A stretch of 64,000 nt of DNA from Phormidium ambiguum IAM M-71 (GCF_001904725.1 NZ_MRCE01000023.1:1-64000); one strand, 5' to 3'. Shown: positions 30,559-39,910, counted from the stretch's first letter. The notes: a model not told the origin generated them from the sequence alone. Made by a program: numbers and translations.

Positions 30559-31491
30559 TTACTCACCAAAATCAATTTTTGCGGGGTTCTGTTTAATATT
30601 AGTAACAACCGTAATTTTTTGGAGAAATTCTTGAGTTAATTGGGTAAAAGCTCTCCCTCCAGGTGATTGGGGATTACACAAAACTACAGGCATAAAAGTA
30701 TCAACTGCTTTAGAAACATTCACGTCAACAGGAATACGAGTTCTAAACAATTTAGTGGCGCTGTAATCTTCATTGACTCTTCGCATTACTTGGTTGTAAT
30801 ATCTGCCAGATAATAAATTAGCTGACATTGTAAAGACAATTCCTAACATTTGAATTTTGACATCAGCTTCATTGCGATGAACTTCTTTTTGTTGGGCAAT
30901 GCGTCTTTCTAATAGCTGAATACCAATTACAGATAGAGGTTCAGGTCTAGCTGGTAAAACGTAGAAATCACTGGCAAGTAAGCCGCTACGAGTTAGCAAA
31001 TTGTAACCTGGGGCGCAGTCAAGAATAATGAAATCATAATCTTTAACTACAGGTTTGAGAATGCTGGCGACTAATTCTCTTTCAAACTTAATCCAAATTT
31101 GCTCGAAGTTACTGCTACCTGTACGAACTGCTTTTTCATAAAGCATTTCCGAGACTAAAAATTCATCATATAAATCCAAATCACCAGGTAATAAATCCAA
31201 TCCTTTGACTGAGCAAACATAAGGATTAATTACATCTGCGATCGGAATTGAAAGCTTAAGATCCGGTTTAATTGCCTTATTGACTAAATGCCTTAATGTC
31301 CGTTTATCGCGTCGCCGCTTTGAAAAGTCTTGAGGAGACATTAAACTCAAAGTGGCACTAATTTGGTTATCCAAATCTACCACCAAAACTTTTTTCCCGA
31401 AATCTTTGACTAAAGAAGCAGCTAAATTTACGGTGAGGGTTGTTTTACCCACGCCGCCTTTCATATTCGCAGTTGAAATTATTAATCCCAT
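30559..31491 (-). CDS. ParA/MinD-family ATPase
   Basis: 310 aa. Deviant Walker A KGGVGKTT at residues 11-18, VLVVDLDNQ, and Walker B FIILDCAPG. Such ATPases position DNA or large protein cargo on the nucleoid or membrane. No parB gene or parS-like repeat is next to it. AGAGGA sits 8 bases before the ATG. It follows the three-gene nuclease cluster on the same strand but is separated by 239 bases including an STRR array, so co-transcription is uncertain. Confidence 0.9.
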   Translation of the reverse strand: MGLIISTANMKGGVGKTTLTVNLAASLVKDFGKKVLVVDLDNQISATLSLMSPQDFSKRRRDKRTLRHLVNKAIKPDLKLSIPIADVINPYVCSVKGLDLLPGDLDLYDEFLVSEMLYEKAVRTGSSNFEQIWIKFERELVASILKPVVKDYDFIILDCAPGYNLLTRSGLLASDFYVLPARPEPLSVIGIQLLERRIAQQKEVHRNEADVKIQMLGIVFTMSANLLSGRYYNQVMRRVNEDYSATKLFRTRIPVDVNVSKAVDTFMPVVLCNPQSPGGRAFTQLTQEFLQKITVVTNIKQNPAKIDFGE

Positions 31492-31525
31492 TCGTTCAGT
31501 CCTCTCAAGAATTTCGCCCTGTATA

Positions 31526-31560
31526 AGAAGGCAGAAGGCAGAAGGCAGAAGGCAGAAGGA
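31526..31560. repeat. STRR heptamer array
   Basis: Four to five GGCAGAA units just upstream of the ParA-family gene. Confidence 0.85.
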
Positions 31561-31730
31561 AAGCTTTTGTGTTCTAGCTTCATTGGTAATTTCTGCTTTA
31601 CTGCTCTAGATAACACATCGATCGACACGCTTGAATCAATTTAATATGTTTATCATGCAAAAGGGCGTTAAGTGCTGAAACTTTCCCCCAGAGATAGACG
31701 AGTCAACGGATGATGATTTTCCCATGAATC

Positions 31731-34289
31731 TTAGCTTTCAGGCAACTGGATTATTGTAGCTAATAAGCTCTGCAATCTTTGGAAATTCGCACCTACTTGG
31801 TAAAGCAAGTCTCCTTTCCCCAGCAGGTAAGCAGCACTTTTCCTGTCGCCACCTAAAATAATCATTGAGTCTGCTTCACTTGCGGTACGCAATGCTATTC
31901 TTCCTGGTAAGTTCGATCGAATTAGCGGGGTGACAACTTTGGCTTCCGGGCGTTGAGTGGCGATAATTAAATGGATACCCGCTGCTCTTGCCATTGCGCC
32001 AAGTCGTTTGATGCTAAATTCTAACGCATCTCGGATTTCTTTTTCGGCCATAAAGTCGGCGTATTCATCAAAGATGCAGACTAAGCGAGGTAATGGTTTT
32101 TTGCTTTGTTGATTATATGCTTTGATATCAGCACATTTTGCTGCCTCGAATGTTTGGTAACGGCGTTCCATTTCTGCAACTAATTTTGCCATTAGTTCGA
32201 TCGCACTTTCCCCATCTTTAACTACAGGCGAATATAACCAAGGTATTTGTTCAAATTCGGGAAATGTGACTCGTTTTGGATCGACTAAGGCTATTTTTAA
32301 ATGTTCGGAAGAATGGCGATAAAGTAAACTCAAAAGTAAGCTTCTTAAAAATTCGCTTTTGCCACTTCCCGTTGTTCCGCCAACTAAAAAATGACAAGTA
32401 TTGGGATCGGATAAGTCTGCTTCAATTAATTTGCCATCTAAGTCAATACCAATGGCAATTTTTACTGCTGCGGTTGGTGGGAGTTTTTTTATTTTAATGT
32501 AGTCGGTGAATTGGGCGATTTGGCGATCGCTTCTCGGCAAATCTACGCTGACATATCCCGCTTGCGGTTCAATTAATGGCGGATTTTCTAATCCTAATTG
32601 TACTTGTAAGTCGGCAGATCTGTTTAATATGGAAACTACTTTTACACCTAAGTTTGGTTTGAGTTTAACTCGAATAAATGCAGGGCCGATCGCTACTCCT
32701 TGGTAATCCACGCCAATTTTGAACGATCGCAAAATTTCTCTTAAATTTTCAGCAATTTCATCGACGTTTATTTGCAGATTTTCGGATGTTGAACCGCAGA
32801 GACGCAGAGAACGCAGAGAAGAAAAGGGAGATTTATTAGAGTTTTCAGGAGTGGTGTTAAAGTAAGTTTGGCACTTCTCGTTTTGTGGGCAAATTTCACA
32901 TAAATGAGGTTGTGATGTTTTTGGTGGAGTGTTAGTTTGTGAGGGTTCCCATTTTAACCATTCCCGCATTTGTTGTAATTTATAAGGAATTACTTGATTG
33001 ACCGTTTCTTCTAGTTTTTCCCAATCATAATAGTATTGTATAAACGTTGGTAATACACAGTATACTGCTGAATCAACTGGTAAGTTTTTTTTAGCATTTA
33101 AGATATGACTATAAATAGCAACTTGGGCTAATTGGGCTGAATGATCTGCTGGAGTATAAGTTTTATATTCAACAATACAAAGACGGCGTTTTTCCAAATC
33201 ACAAAGTACACTATCTAACCTGCCAGTTATTTTTTGTTGCATACCATCTGGCAAAGTTAATTTACATTCCAGGTCAATTTCTCCACTAACTAAAGTTTTG
33301 CTAATTAGTGTTTCTGCCTGACAATAACGACGATTTTTCACTAATAATTCTGCCCAATGACGAATTAAAGTAATTAATCCTTGCCAAATTTGATAAAGTG
33401 TTGTTGCTTTGCTAGAATCTTCTTGAATAGCCGCTTGTAAATAAGGATAAAACCCCAATTCATAAAATAATTCTTGCATTTGTGCGGCTACAACTTCTGC
33501 CTTTAATTGTTTATATGAAAGCTTAAATATAGATGTGAATTTTGTTTCTTTTTTAGCAAGTTTAATAAAATTGTCGGCTAATTGATGAAAAATACTACCA
33601 ATTCCTGTGGGATTATCATCAGGTAAAAACAAAGTTTTACCTCCAAACTTCTCATATAAATAAAATAAACGAGGACATTCAAAAGCAATTCTAACTTTGG
33701 TAGCACTAAAAGTTATTTGTTCATAGTTATTAGTTTTTATAGCAACAGTTTTTTTGTTTTTATCTAATAAATATTGATGGACGTAAGCTAGATAAACTGT
33801 GTCCATTTTGGCATATTCTAACTGTTTTTTAGTCAAAGGTCGCTGTCCCCAGTCGCTTACTTGTTCTGCTGTATCTACGTTAGTAAATTGGCAAAGTTCT
33901 GTCGCTAAAGTCTTCAACTTAAGGTTAGTTACTCCCAATCGTTCTTTGCCTATTTTTTGTGCCATTTTCCAAGTGCAAGTAACATTTTTTGATTCATTTC
34001 TTCCTAAGTATTTCAGATCAAACCCTGCATTATGAAAAACTTTTTCAATCTGAGAATCTATCATAATTTTATCAATAAAATATGCCACTAAATCGGGTTT
34101 ATCTAATACATCTAATATATAAGCTGCATCACCATTAAGATTATTTAAATCGGCTAATATTTGGATTAAAGATAACCTTTTTAAAGGAGTATCCCAGTCA
34201 GCTACTTCTGTATCAATCCAAAGTATTTTAGCTGCTTTTAACTTTTCAATAACAGCTTTTATTTCATCATTCTGAATTAAATACGACAT
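31731..34289 (-). CDS. DEDD exonuclease - FeS RecB/Cas4-like nuclease - FtsK motor fusion
   Basis: 852 aa, three modules. (1) Residues 15-180: RNase D-like DEDDy exonuclease with WIDTE, VFHNAGFDLKYL and YAKMDTVYL. (2) Residues 190-480: PD-(D/E)XK nuclease with Cys 205 (FECPRLFYLYEK), His 235, Asp 359 (GRLDSV), E374-x-K376 (VEYKTY), and CEICPQNEKC, which supplies three more Cys for an Fe-S cluster as in Cas4/AddB. (3) Residues 610-852: FtsK/SpoIIIE motor with Walker A GGTTGSGKS (637-645), Walker B IFDEYADF and ATQRPEAKVV. SLRSLRLCG (491-499) is a dispersed-repeat insertion in the linker. The ATG at 34289 is preferred over a TTG at 34322. Probably co-transcribed with the ATPase gene 11 bases upstream. 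Confidence 0.88.
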   Translation of the reverse strand: MSYLIQNDEIKAVIEKLKAAKILWIDTEVADWDTPLKRLSLIQILADLNNLNGDAAYILDVLDKPDLVAYFIDKIMIDSQIEKVFHNAGFDLKYLGRNESKNVTCTWKMAQKIGKERLGVTNLKLKTLATELCQFTNVDTAEQVSDWGQRPLTKKQLEYAKMDTVYLAYVHQYLLDKNKKTVAIKTNNYEQITFSATKVRIAFECPRLFYLYEKFGGKTLFLPDDNPTGIGSIFHQLADNFIKLAKKETKFTSIFKLSYKQLKAEVVAAQMQELFYELGFYPYLQAAIQEDSSKATTLYQIWQGLITLIRHWAELLVKNRRYCQAETLISKTLVSGEIDLECKLTLPDGMQQKITGRLDSVLCDLEKRRLCIVEYKTYTPADHSAQLAQVAIYSHILNAKKNLPVDSAVYCVLPTFIQYYYDWEKLEETVNQVIPYKLQQMREWLKWEPSQTNTPPKTSQPHLCEICPQNEKCQTYFNTTPENSNKSPFSSLRSLRLCGSTSENLQINVDEIAENLREILRSFKIGVDYQGVAIGPAFIRVKLKPNLGVKVVSILNRSADLQVQLGLENPPLIEPQAGYVSVDLPRSDRQIAQFTDYIKIKKLPPTAAVKIAIGIDLDGKLIEADLSDPNTCHFLVGGTTGSGKSEFLRSLLLSLLYRHSSEHLKIALVDPKRVTFPEFEQIPWLYSPVVKDGESAIELMAKLVAEMERRYQTFEAAKCADIKAYNQQSKKPLPRLVCIFDEYADFMAEKEIRDALEFSIKRLGAMARAAGIHLIIATQRPEAKVVTPLIRSNLPGRIALRTASEADSMIILGGDRKSAAYLLGKGDLLYQVGANFQRLQSLLATIIQLPES
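32791..32823. repeat. dispersed CGCAGAG repeat inside the nuclease/FtsK gene
   Basis: ACCGCAGAGACGCAGAG followed by AACGCAGAGAAG. On the minus strand it is read in frame as SLRSLRLCG, between the nuclease Cys cluster and the FtsK-associated region. It closely resembles the spacer copy at 30448. Confidence 0.8.
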
Positions 34290-34300
34290 AATCGAGCAAT

Positions 34301-36310
34301 TTATACTTTTGGTACAAAACAAATTAAATGATTTTTTGGTTGGTCGTTAGGATTAACAATTTTAACTTTCCTTTCCCAAATTAACTGTTGAATTAGATGA
34401 TCGACTTTTTGATAAGTTACTTGAGGAAATTGGGTTATTGAATTATTAATTAAAACATCTTTGCCCATTAAACATTGAGTCTTAATTAAATTCAATATAA
34501 ATTCCTTTAATTCTTTAAGGTCGTCAGCTTTTTCGTTCGGCAATGTTGTTTTTTGAACAATTCCTAAATCTTGTAAAACTTGACATTCATGTAAAACTTT
34601 AGATTCTCGAATTAAAGCCCCTAAATTTTCTCGATTAATTGTTTGTCCTGCAATTACTAATTCATTCGCCAAAGCGGAATTTAGTAAACTGTGATAAGTT
34701 GCCATGTAATGAATAGAAGATAAGTTTGGCTGAATATGAAAGTTTGGAGAATTGGTGAAAATAGAGTTATAAATTTGAGTTCCAGCTAGTTGTTTACTCC
34801 CAACATCAGCTGCCCGAATTAAGCAAAAGACTTGACAAATACTATTATCCATTGCTTTCTTGCAAGCATTCATGGCGTTGAAAAAACTTTTCATATTGGA
34901 GTCTTCAGTCCAAATTACTCCTATTTTTACTCTTTGATTTTGTATTTGGTAACTCAAGGAATAGCTGGCAAAATGTCCCGTTAATAATTTGGTTTTGACT
35001 CCATTTATTTGTAAAGTATTTAAACTTTCTGCTAACATTTGAATTAATTCTGGCGCTGATAGTAAAGTGATTTTATTAATTCTCCTTTGGATTTTTTGCA
35101 ATTCATCCTGCCACAGTAGTTTAAAAGCAGCTAATAAATCAGTTTCTAAACTAAGTTTGCTATTATCAATAATTTGTTCTTTGTAAATTTGAAACAGTCT
35201 TCGACCTAAATCAAGGACGTTTCGAGGATCGGTTTTACCGCCGGGGAATTTCTGTTCCAAAGCTTTTTGAGTTAAGGGAAAAATAGGGGAATTTGGTCGA
35301 GGATTGGCTTGAATATGAATAGGATATAAACGAAAACCCCATAAAGCTTCTGCTTGTTCTAAACTAATACGTTTTAACAAAATTACTTTATAAATTCCGG
35401 CTTTGTCTGATTGATGAATGCGATTAGAATTTTGTCGCCAAATATCAGTGGTGATGCTAATAATTATTAAAAAGTTATTCCATTTTTCATTTTGAATTTT
35501 TGAATTAACGCTAAACAAGGCTTGTAAATCTAAAGTTCCATCAGGTAAACGGGCGATCGCCTCCAATTGATCGAAACATACTACAATTGGTTGAGTTTCT
35601 GTGGAAATTCTGCCAAAATTAGATAAAATTTCACAAGCTGCTTCTTCTGTTTCGATCGAACGTCTCACTTTTAAAGCTTGTAAAGATTCATCGCTTAAAT
35701 CTTCTCCTCGTAACCATTCACAAGCTAAAGGATAAAGTTCTGGATTGATTAAATCGTGTAACACTCCAAAAAAACTATCAGCGTTGTAAATTCCCGCCTG
35801 TTTATAAGTTTGTTTAAAATGTTTGATAAAATTTTGTCGATCACTACTTAGTAAATCCCAAACACTATCATCAAAAATTCTTTGTTTTAAACTCCGCTTA
35901 GTAAAAGCAGACAAGCTTTTTAACCACAGCATTAATTGAGATTCTTCTTGACCCTCTGGTACATACATTAAACTATCAACTGTATAGCGCAAAATGTGCC
36001 GCCAAATCCCATCGCTATCAGGCCAAGGACTAATATAAGCAAAGAAAGCTTTATCATTAAGATCGCTTTTTAATCGACCCAACAAATAACTTTTACCAGA
36101 ACCGGAATCACCCGCCAACATTACAGTACGACTATTATGATCTTTAGTAATCGTGTCAACAATTACGGAAATTTCTTGTAATGCTTCTTGATGAATTGAT
36201 TCTACTTGAAAAGCGGAAACTTGTTTTTCTCGCCAAAAGTGTCCTTGTTTGAAAGTTGTGGGATCGAAAGGATTAACTTCACGTTTAATAATATCGTTGA
36301 TAGATGCCAT
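34301..36310 (-). CDS. large P-loop ATPase of the nuclease/FtsK cluster
   Basis: 669 aa. Walker A GDSGSGKS at residues 67-74, Walker B IVVCFDQLE at about 243-250, and IISITTDIWRQN as a likely sensor 1 region, which suggests an ORC/Cdc6- or STAND-like AAA+ fold. The C-terminal 100 residues look like winged helix (VTYQKVDHLIQQLIWERKVKI). No membrane segment. The ATG at 36310 has AAAGG upstream; a longer reading from a TTG at 36343 is less likely. It ends 11 bases before the nuclease/FtsK gene. Function unknown; loading or gating of the FtsK partner is an inference. Confidence 0.8.
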   Translation of the reverse strand: MASINDIIKREVNPFDPTTFKQGHFWREKQVSAFQVESIHQEALQEISVIVDTITKDHNSRTVMLAGDSGSGKSYLLGRLKSDLNDKAFFAYISPWPDSDGIWRHILRYTVDSLMYVPEGQEESQLMLWLKSLSAFTKRSLKQRIFDDSVWDLLSSDRQNFIKHFKQTYKQAGIYNADSFFGVLHDLINPELYPLACEWLRGEDLSDESLQALKVRRSIETEEAACEILSNFGRISTETQPIVVCFDQLEAIARLPDGTLDLQALFSVNSKIQNEKWNNFLIIISITTDIWRQNSNRIHQSDKAGIYKVILLKRISLEQAEALWGFRLYPIHIQANPRPNSPIFPLTQKALEQKFPGGKTDPRNVLDLGRRLFQIYKEQIIDNSKLSLETDLLAAFKLLWQDELQKIQRRINKITLLSAPELIQMLAESLNTLQINGVKTKLLTGHFASYSLSYQIQNQRVKIGVIWTEDSNMKSFFNAMNACKKAMDNSICQVFCLIRAADVGSKQLAGTQIYNSIFTNSPNFHIQPNLSSIHYMATYHSLLNSALANELVIAGQTINRENLGALIRESKVLHECQVLQDLGIVQKTTLPNEKADDLKELKEFILNLIKTQCLMGKDVLINNSITQFPQVTYQKVDHLIQQLIWERKVKIVNPNDQPKNHLICFVPKV

Positions 36311-36406
36311 TAGAGATTTTCCTTTAAGTTTATTGAGAAACAACTAATTTACGATCGCGCTGAAACTAAAATTTGCTTATTTCGCAGTTTATTATTACTA
36401 TTTAGG

Positions 36407-37231
36407 TCATACAACAGAAATAAAAAACAGCGCACCTCCAATATCTTGAGGAATTCCACTATCAATTTGTTCTGAGGTATAAGGCATGGTATCTACTAAT
36501 GAACTTAATTCAATTTTGTCATAACGTTGTAATTGATAAAGTACCCGATCTAATTCTTCCCTAGATAAAAGTGGTTGCAACTTCTGACGTAAATGAAAAA
36601 TTGGTAAATAATTATCTGTACCAATTTCTCGGTCTAAATCCCGAATGATTTGTAATATTTCAGCATCATTCAGCTTCATTTCAGGTGCATCAGTGGTTAC
36701 TACTTTTGCGGTTTCAACTAATCGGAACTTCCGCAAAAAGCGCAAATAATTAGTTAATAAATCTAAACTAATAATGGGATGAGTACCTTTGGCGGTAAAC
36801 TCATCGCGTAAATATTCTTGTCCTCTTTGGGTTAACCAAACTTCTGCTTTCTTTTTTTGCAGTTGAGTTTCTATTTCCACTAGTCCCCGTTTCGCTAAAT
36901 TTTGCAATATTTCTTGACGTTCAGCAGCTTTCACAAAAGTAAGTTCGCTGGGTTTAACTTTAGCTGAGGTTTTGCCAATTTTTTCGAGGATTTTTAGTTC
37001 TATTTCTCCGATCGGCAATTGGGAAGCGTCCATTTTCAACAATGCGCGACCAGGGGGTAAAATTTTGACAGAGGCAATCTCACGGGAATAATCTATCAGT
37101 TCTCGATCGCCTAACGTCCGACAAATCTTGTCTTTACCCGAAAAGCTTTTCCAGGTTGCAGCTGCAAGTGGCGATCGATAATTTTCGCACCCTAGTAACT
37201 TCAAAAGGAACTTTAGCTCATTAGAATCCAT
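36407..37231 (-). CDS. winged-helix-like hypothetical protein
   Basis: 274 aa, first gene of the three-gene minus-strand cluster. No family was recognised with confidence. Stretches such as ELKILEKIGKTSAKVKPSEL, then QEILQNLAKRGLVEIE, then KKKAEVWLTQRGQEYL read like a winged helix, and the C-terminal REELDRVLYQLQRYDKIEL reads like a second one. A DNA-binding or regulatory role is inferred. The frame extends up to 37318, but the ATG at 37231 (MDSNELKF) starts the compact, hydrophilic part. Its promoter must share the 120-base gap with the divergent glycosyltransferase. Confidence 0.65.
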   Translation of the reverse strand: MDSNELKFLLKLLGCENYRSPLAAATWKSFSGKDKICRTLGDRELIDYSREIASVKILPPGRALLKMDASQLPIGEIELKILEKIGKTSAKVKPSELTFVKAAERQEILQNLAKRGLVEIETQLQKKKAEVWLTQRGQEYLRDEFTAKGTHPIISLDLLTNYLRFLRKFRLVETAKVVTTDAPEMKLNDAEILQIIRDLDREIGTDNYLPIFHLRQKLQPLLSREELDRVLYQLQRYDKIELSSLVDTMPYTSEQIDSGIPQDIGGALFFISVV

Positions 37232-37354
37232 AAATAATCTTTTGTTAATTGGGAAGCTGGCAATATTTTTAATTAGCTTCACCAAGGTTACAATTCTAAT
37301 AGTAAGTGCGATCGTCAAATCACAAATCTGTAAAATTAATTAAAATTAATCTCT

Positions 37355-38590
37355 ATGAACATTCTCATGCTTTCCTCCACCTTCCCCTACCCACCAACTC
37401 GCGGGGGAACGGAAATTAGAACCTTTAATTTACTAAAATACTTACAACAACGTCATCAAATCACTCTTGTTACTCAGCGTCATCCTGGAGTTACTGACAC
37501 AGAAATAGAAGAACTCCGCCAATGGGTAAAAGAATTAGTTATTTTTCCCCTACCACCAGAACCCACTCAATTAAGTGGAATGAAAGGATTAATTGGTAAA
37601 GTATCACGATTTTCCGAATCATTAATTAAAGCAACCCCACCAAATGTTTTGTATCGTTATTCACCCGAAATTCAATCTTGGGTAGATAATTTTGTGCAAG
37701 CAGGAAAATGTGATGTAATTACCTGCGAACATAGCGTTAATGAAATATACGTCCGTCCTGAATTTAAAAAATCAGTAAAAACAATTGTTGATATTCATAG
37801 TTCCGTGTACGGTTGGATACGCGATCATTTAGATATGGGTGCTTCACCAAACGCGGTGCGCGATCGCCTTTACCTCAACCTACTTTTAGAACGTTACGAA
37901 AAACGCTATTCCAGCAAATTTAACTACTTAGTTGTCACCACCGAAGACGACAAACAACAATTCCTAAAATACCGTTTCGATGCCAAAATTCCAGTAATTC
38001 CTAACGGTGTAGACTTGGAATTATTCCCTTATCGGAATAGCGATCCGGGAGGACATAAACTATCATTTGTCGGTGCAATGGATGCCTCTCACAATATCGA
38101 TGCAGTCCGATTTTTTGCTTTAGAAGTGTTACCAGAACTGCAAAAAACCTATCCCAATACTACTTTCAGTATTGTCGGCGCACGTCCCACACCGGAAGTT
38201 TTAGCACTTGCAGAAATCAAAGGAGTTATTGTTACTGGAAAAGTGCCATCAATGGCAGAATATCTCCACGAAAGTACAGTTTGTGTTGTACCTTTACGTG
38301 CAGGTTATGGAATTAAAAATAAAACCTTAGAAGCAATGGCAGCGGGAACTCCCGTAGTAGGTAGCGATCGCGGGTTAGAAGGATTAACCGTTGATACTTC
38401 CAATGTACCATTAAGAGCATTAAGAGCTAACAGCATCCCAGAATATATTAACGGCATCACTCGCTTATTTGAAAACCCAGAATTACGCCAAGAACTGTCT
38501 AAAAATGGGCGACAATTTGTAGAAACCGAATATACTTGGGAACGCGCCGGACAACTTTACGAACAAGTAATAACTCAAGTTATTAGTTAA
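37355..38590 (+). CDS. glycosyltransferase family 4 protein
   Basis: 411 aa GT-B fold. The N-terminus MNILMLSSTFPYPPTRGGTEIRTFNLLKYL is the usual acceptor-side start. The C-terminal half has VIPNGVDLELFP, LSFVGAMD, and the nucleotide-sugar site YGIKNKTLEAMAAGTPVVGSDRGLEGL. Probably acts on exopolysaccharide or glycolipid; donor and acceptor are unknown. No other polysaccharide genes are next to it. Confidence 0.9.
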   Translation: MNILMLSSTFPYPPTRGGTEIRTFNLLKYLQQRHQITLVTQRHPGVTDTEIEELRQWVKELVIFPLPPEPTQLSGMKGLIGKVSRFSESLIKATPPNVLYRYSPEIQSWVDNFVQAGKCDVITCEHSVNEIYVRPEFKKSVKTIVDIHSSVYGWIRDHLDMGASPNAVRDRLYLNLLLERYEKRYSSKFNYLVVTTEDDKQQFLKYRFDAKIPVIPNGVDLELFPYRNSDPGGHKLSFVGAMDASHNIDAVRFFALEVLPELQKTYPNTTFSIVGARPTPEVLALAEIKGVIVTGKVPSMAEYLHESTVCVVPLRAGYGIKNKTLEAMAAGTPVVGSDRGLEGLTVDTSNVPLRALRANSIPEYINGITRLFENPELRQELSKNGRQFVETEYTWERAGQLYEQVITQVIS

Positions 38591-38621
38591 AAAAATTTAG
38601 ATTAGAATAAACACCACTTGT

Positions 38622-38648
38622 AGGGGCAATCCCCCTGTGGTTGCCCCT
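38622..38648. repeat. short inverted repeat AGGGGCAA/TTGCCCCT
   Basis: An 8-base stem with an 11-base loop containing CCCCCTGTGG, between the glycosyltransferase and DUF29 genes. It is a common type of cyanobacterial dispersed repeat and may also serve as a terminator. Confidence 0.6.
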
Positions 38649-38688
38649 GTACTGATAAAATGGGTTTAAAGCCACTGAGGAAGAAAGT

Positions 38689-39203
38689 ATGAACCTTCCA
38701 CTCATCGACTTATACGAAACTGACTTTTACGCTTGGACACAAAAACAAGCAGAATTATTGCGTCAGCGTGACCTAAATAATCTTGATATTGAGAATTTGA
38801 TTCAGGAAATAGAGTCGTTGGGTAAACAGGAAAAACGCGAATTAGTTAATCGTCTCGGAGTTCTAATTGGACACTTATTAAAATGGGAATACCAACCTAA
38901 TAAAAGATCTAAAAGTTGGCTGAAAACTATTCGTGAACAGCGCCGTAAAATTACTGATTTACTGCAAGAAAACCCTAGTTTAAAGCCTTACCTAGATGAA
39001 GCGATAATGCTACGCATCGCTGCGCGATCGAAAAAGCTTACCTAGACGGCGTGGATTTAGCAGTTGATGAAACGGATATCGGAATCCAAAATTTTCCTCC
39101 AAAAATTACCTACACTTGGGAACAAATAGAAAACCAGAACTTTTTGCCGGGACTTCTTAGTGAAGAAGACCAGGATTTGCTCAAAAAAAGTTATGGAATC
39201 TGA
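38689..39203 (+). pseudogene. DUF29 family gene with frameshift
   Basis: The first 118 codons (38689-39045) give a normal DUF29 start: LIDLYETDFYAWTQKQAELL, then IENLIQEIESLGKQEKREL, then LLKWEYQP. The frame then ends at a TAG. The expected continuation, IEKAYLDGVDLAVDETD to LKKSYGI, is intact in another frame up to 39203. The break lies at a GC-rich repeat-like stretch CTACGCATCGCTGCGCGATC (39009-39028). A short product might still be made, but the domain is split. Confidence 0.75.
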
Positions 39204-39227
39204 CCTCGTAAAAAAAGCATTTAAAGT

Positions 39228-39244
39228 CCCCCTTACTAAGGGGG
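39228..39244. repeat. short palindrome CCCCCTTACTAAGGGGG
   Basis: An 8-base inverted repeat around one base in the spacer after the DUF29 pseudogene. It has the same class of core as the palindrome within the tocopherol cyclase gene. Confidence 0.7.
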
Positions 39245-39254
39245 ATTTAGGGGA

Positions 39255-39758
39255 TTATCCATTCAGCAAATTGCGAATTTTGACTTTTAAATAAGTGTAA
39301 AACGGTAATTGGAAACTTTCTGCTAACAGCCAAATTACTAAAGTTAAATGAGAAAAAAAAGTCAAAAATAACCAAAAGATCGGAAAAGAAGATTGATAAC
39401 TCCCTTCTTCTGGTGGGAAAATATAACTAGAAACTCCCACAATTAAAGTTGGAAAAACTACCAAAGCTATTCCCAACAGCCAAACTACAAAAGATAATTC
39501 CAAATCTTTTTGATGTGCAATCTTCCAATTTTTACCATTCCACCGCCAAGCCATCGGCGGCGTACTATCCGCCATAATTAAAACTTGTTCTTCAAGATTA
39601 GCTGTAAAAATATGGCGACAAAAATCACAAGCAAAAGCTTCTGTGAGAGTTAACACCGAAATATGACCATAACGGCACACAGGACAACTATAACTATCTT
39701 GGAAATTCAATTTTCTGCTCTCAAGGGCTGATTTGCTAGAATGCTTGAGTATATTCAT
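39255..39758 (-). CDS. zinc-ribbon membrane protein, hypothetical
   Basis: 167 aa. An N-terminal zinc ribbon (CPVCRYGH and CDFCRH) is followed by two membrane helices (FVVWLLGIALVVFPTLIVGVSSYI and FPIFWLFLTFFSHLTLVIWLLAES). No named family was recognised. It stands alone on the minus strand, with the metal site likely on the cytosolic face. Confidence 0.75.
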   Translation of the reverse strand: MNILKHSSKSALESRKLNFQDSYSCPVCRYGHISVLTLTEAFACDFCRHIFTANLEEQVLIMADSTPPMAWRWNGKNWKIAHQKDLELSFVVWLLGIALVVFPTLIVGVSSYIFPPEEGSYQSSFPIFWLFLTFFSHLTLVIWLLAESFQLPFYTYLKVKIRNLLNG

Positions 39759-39856
39759 TATTCCAATTGAGAATTCTCACCTTTGACAAGTATTACTTGC
39801 GTAGTTTAGCGATTAATTAGGTAATGTTGCTACTCTTAATATTTTATAAATATTGC

Positions 39857-39890
39857 AAAAAGCCCAGCTGTTACAACAGCTGGGCTTTTG
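39857..39890. terminator. bidirectional terminator downstream of desA
   Basis: AGCCCAGCTG (39861-39870) pairs exactly with CAGCTGGGCT (39877-39886), with A's before and T's after on both strands. It lies 21 bases past the desA stop on the minus strand. The zinc-ribbon gene on the far side starts at 39758 and runs away from it. Confidence 0.9.
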
Positions 39891-39910
39891 TTTTAATATG
39901 TCACAGGGTG

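Noticed and set aside
30559-31491. Complete plasmid-type ParAB partition locus
   Set aside because: No ParB gene or clustered centromere-like repeats adjoin it, and no replication gene is present.
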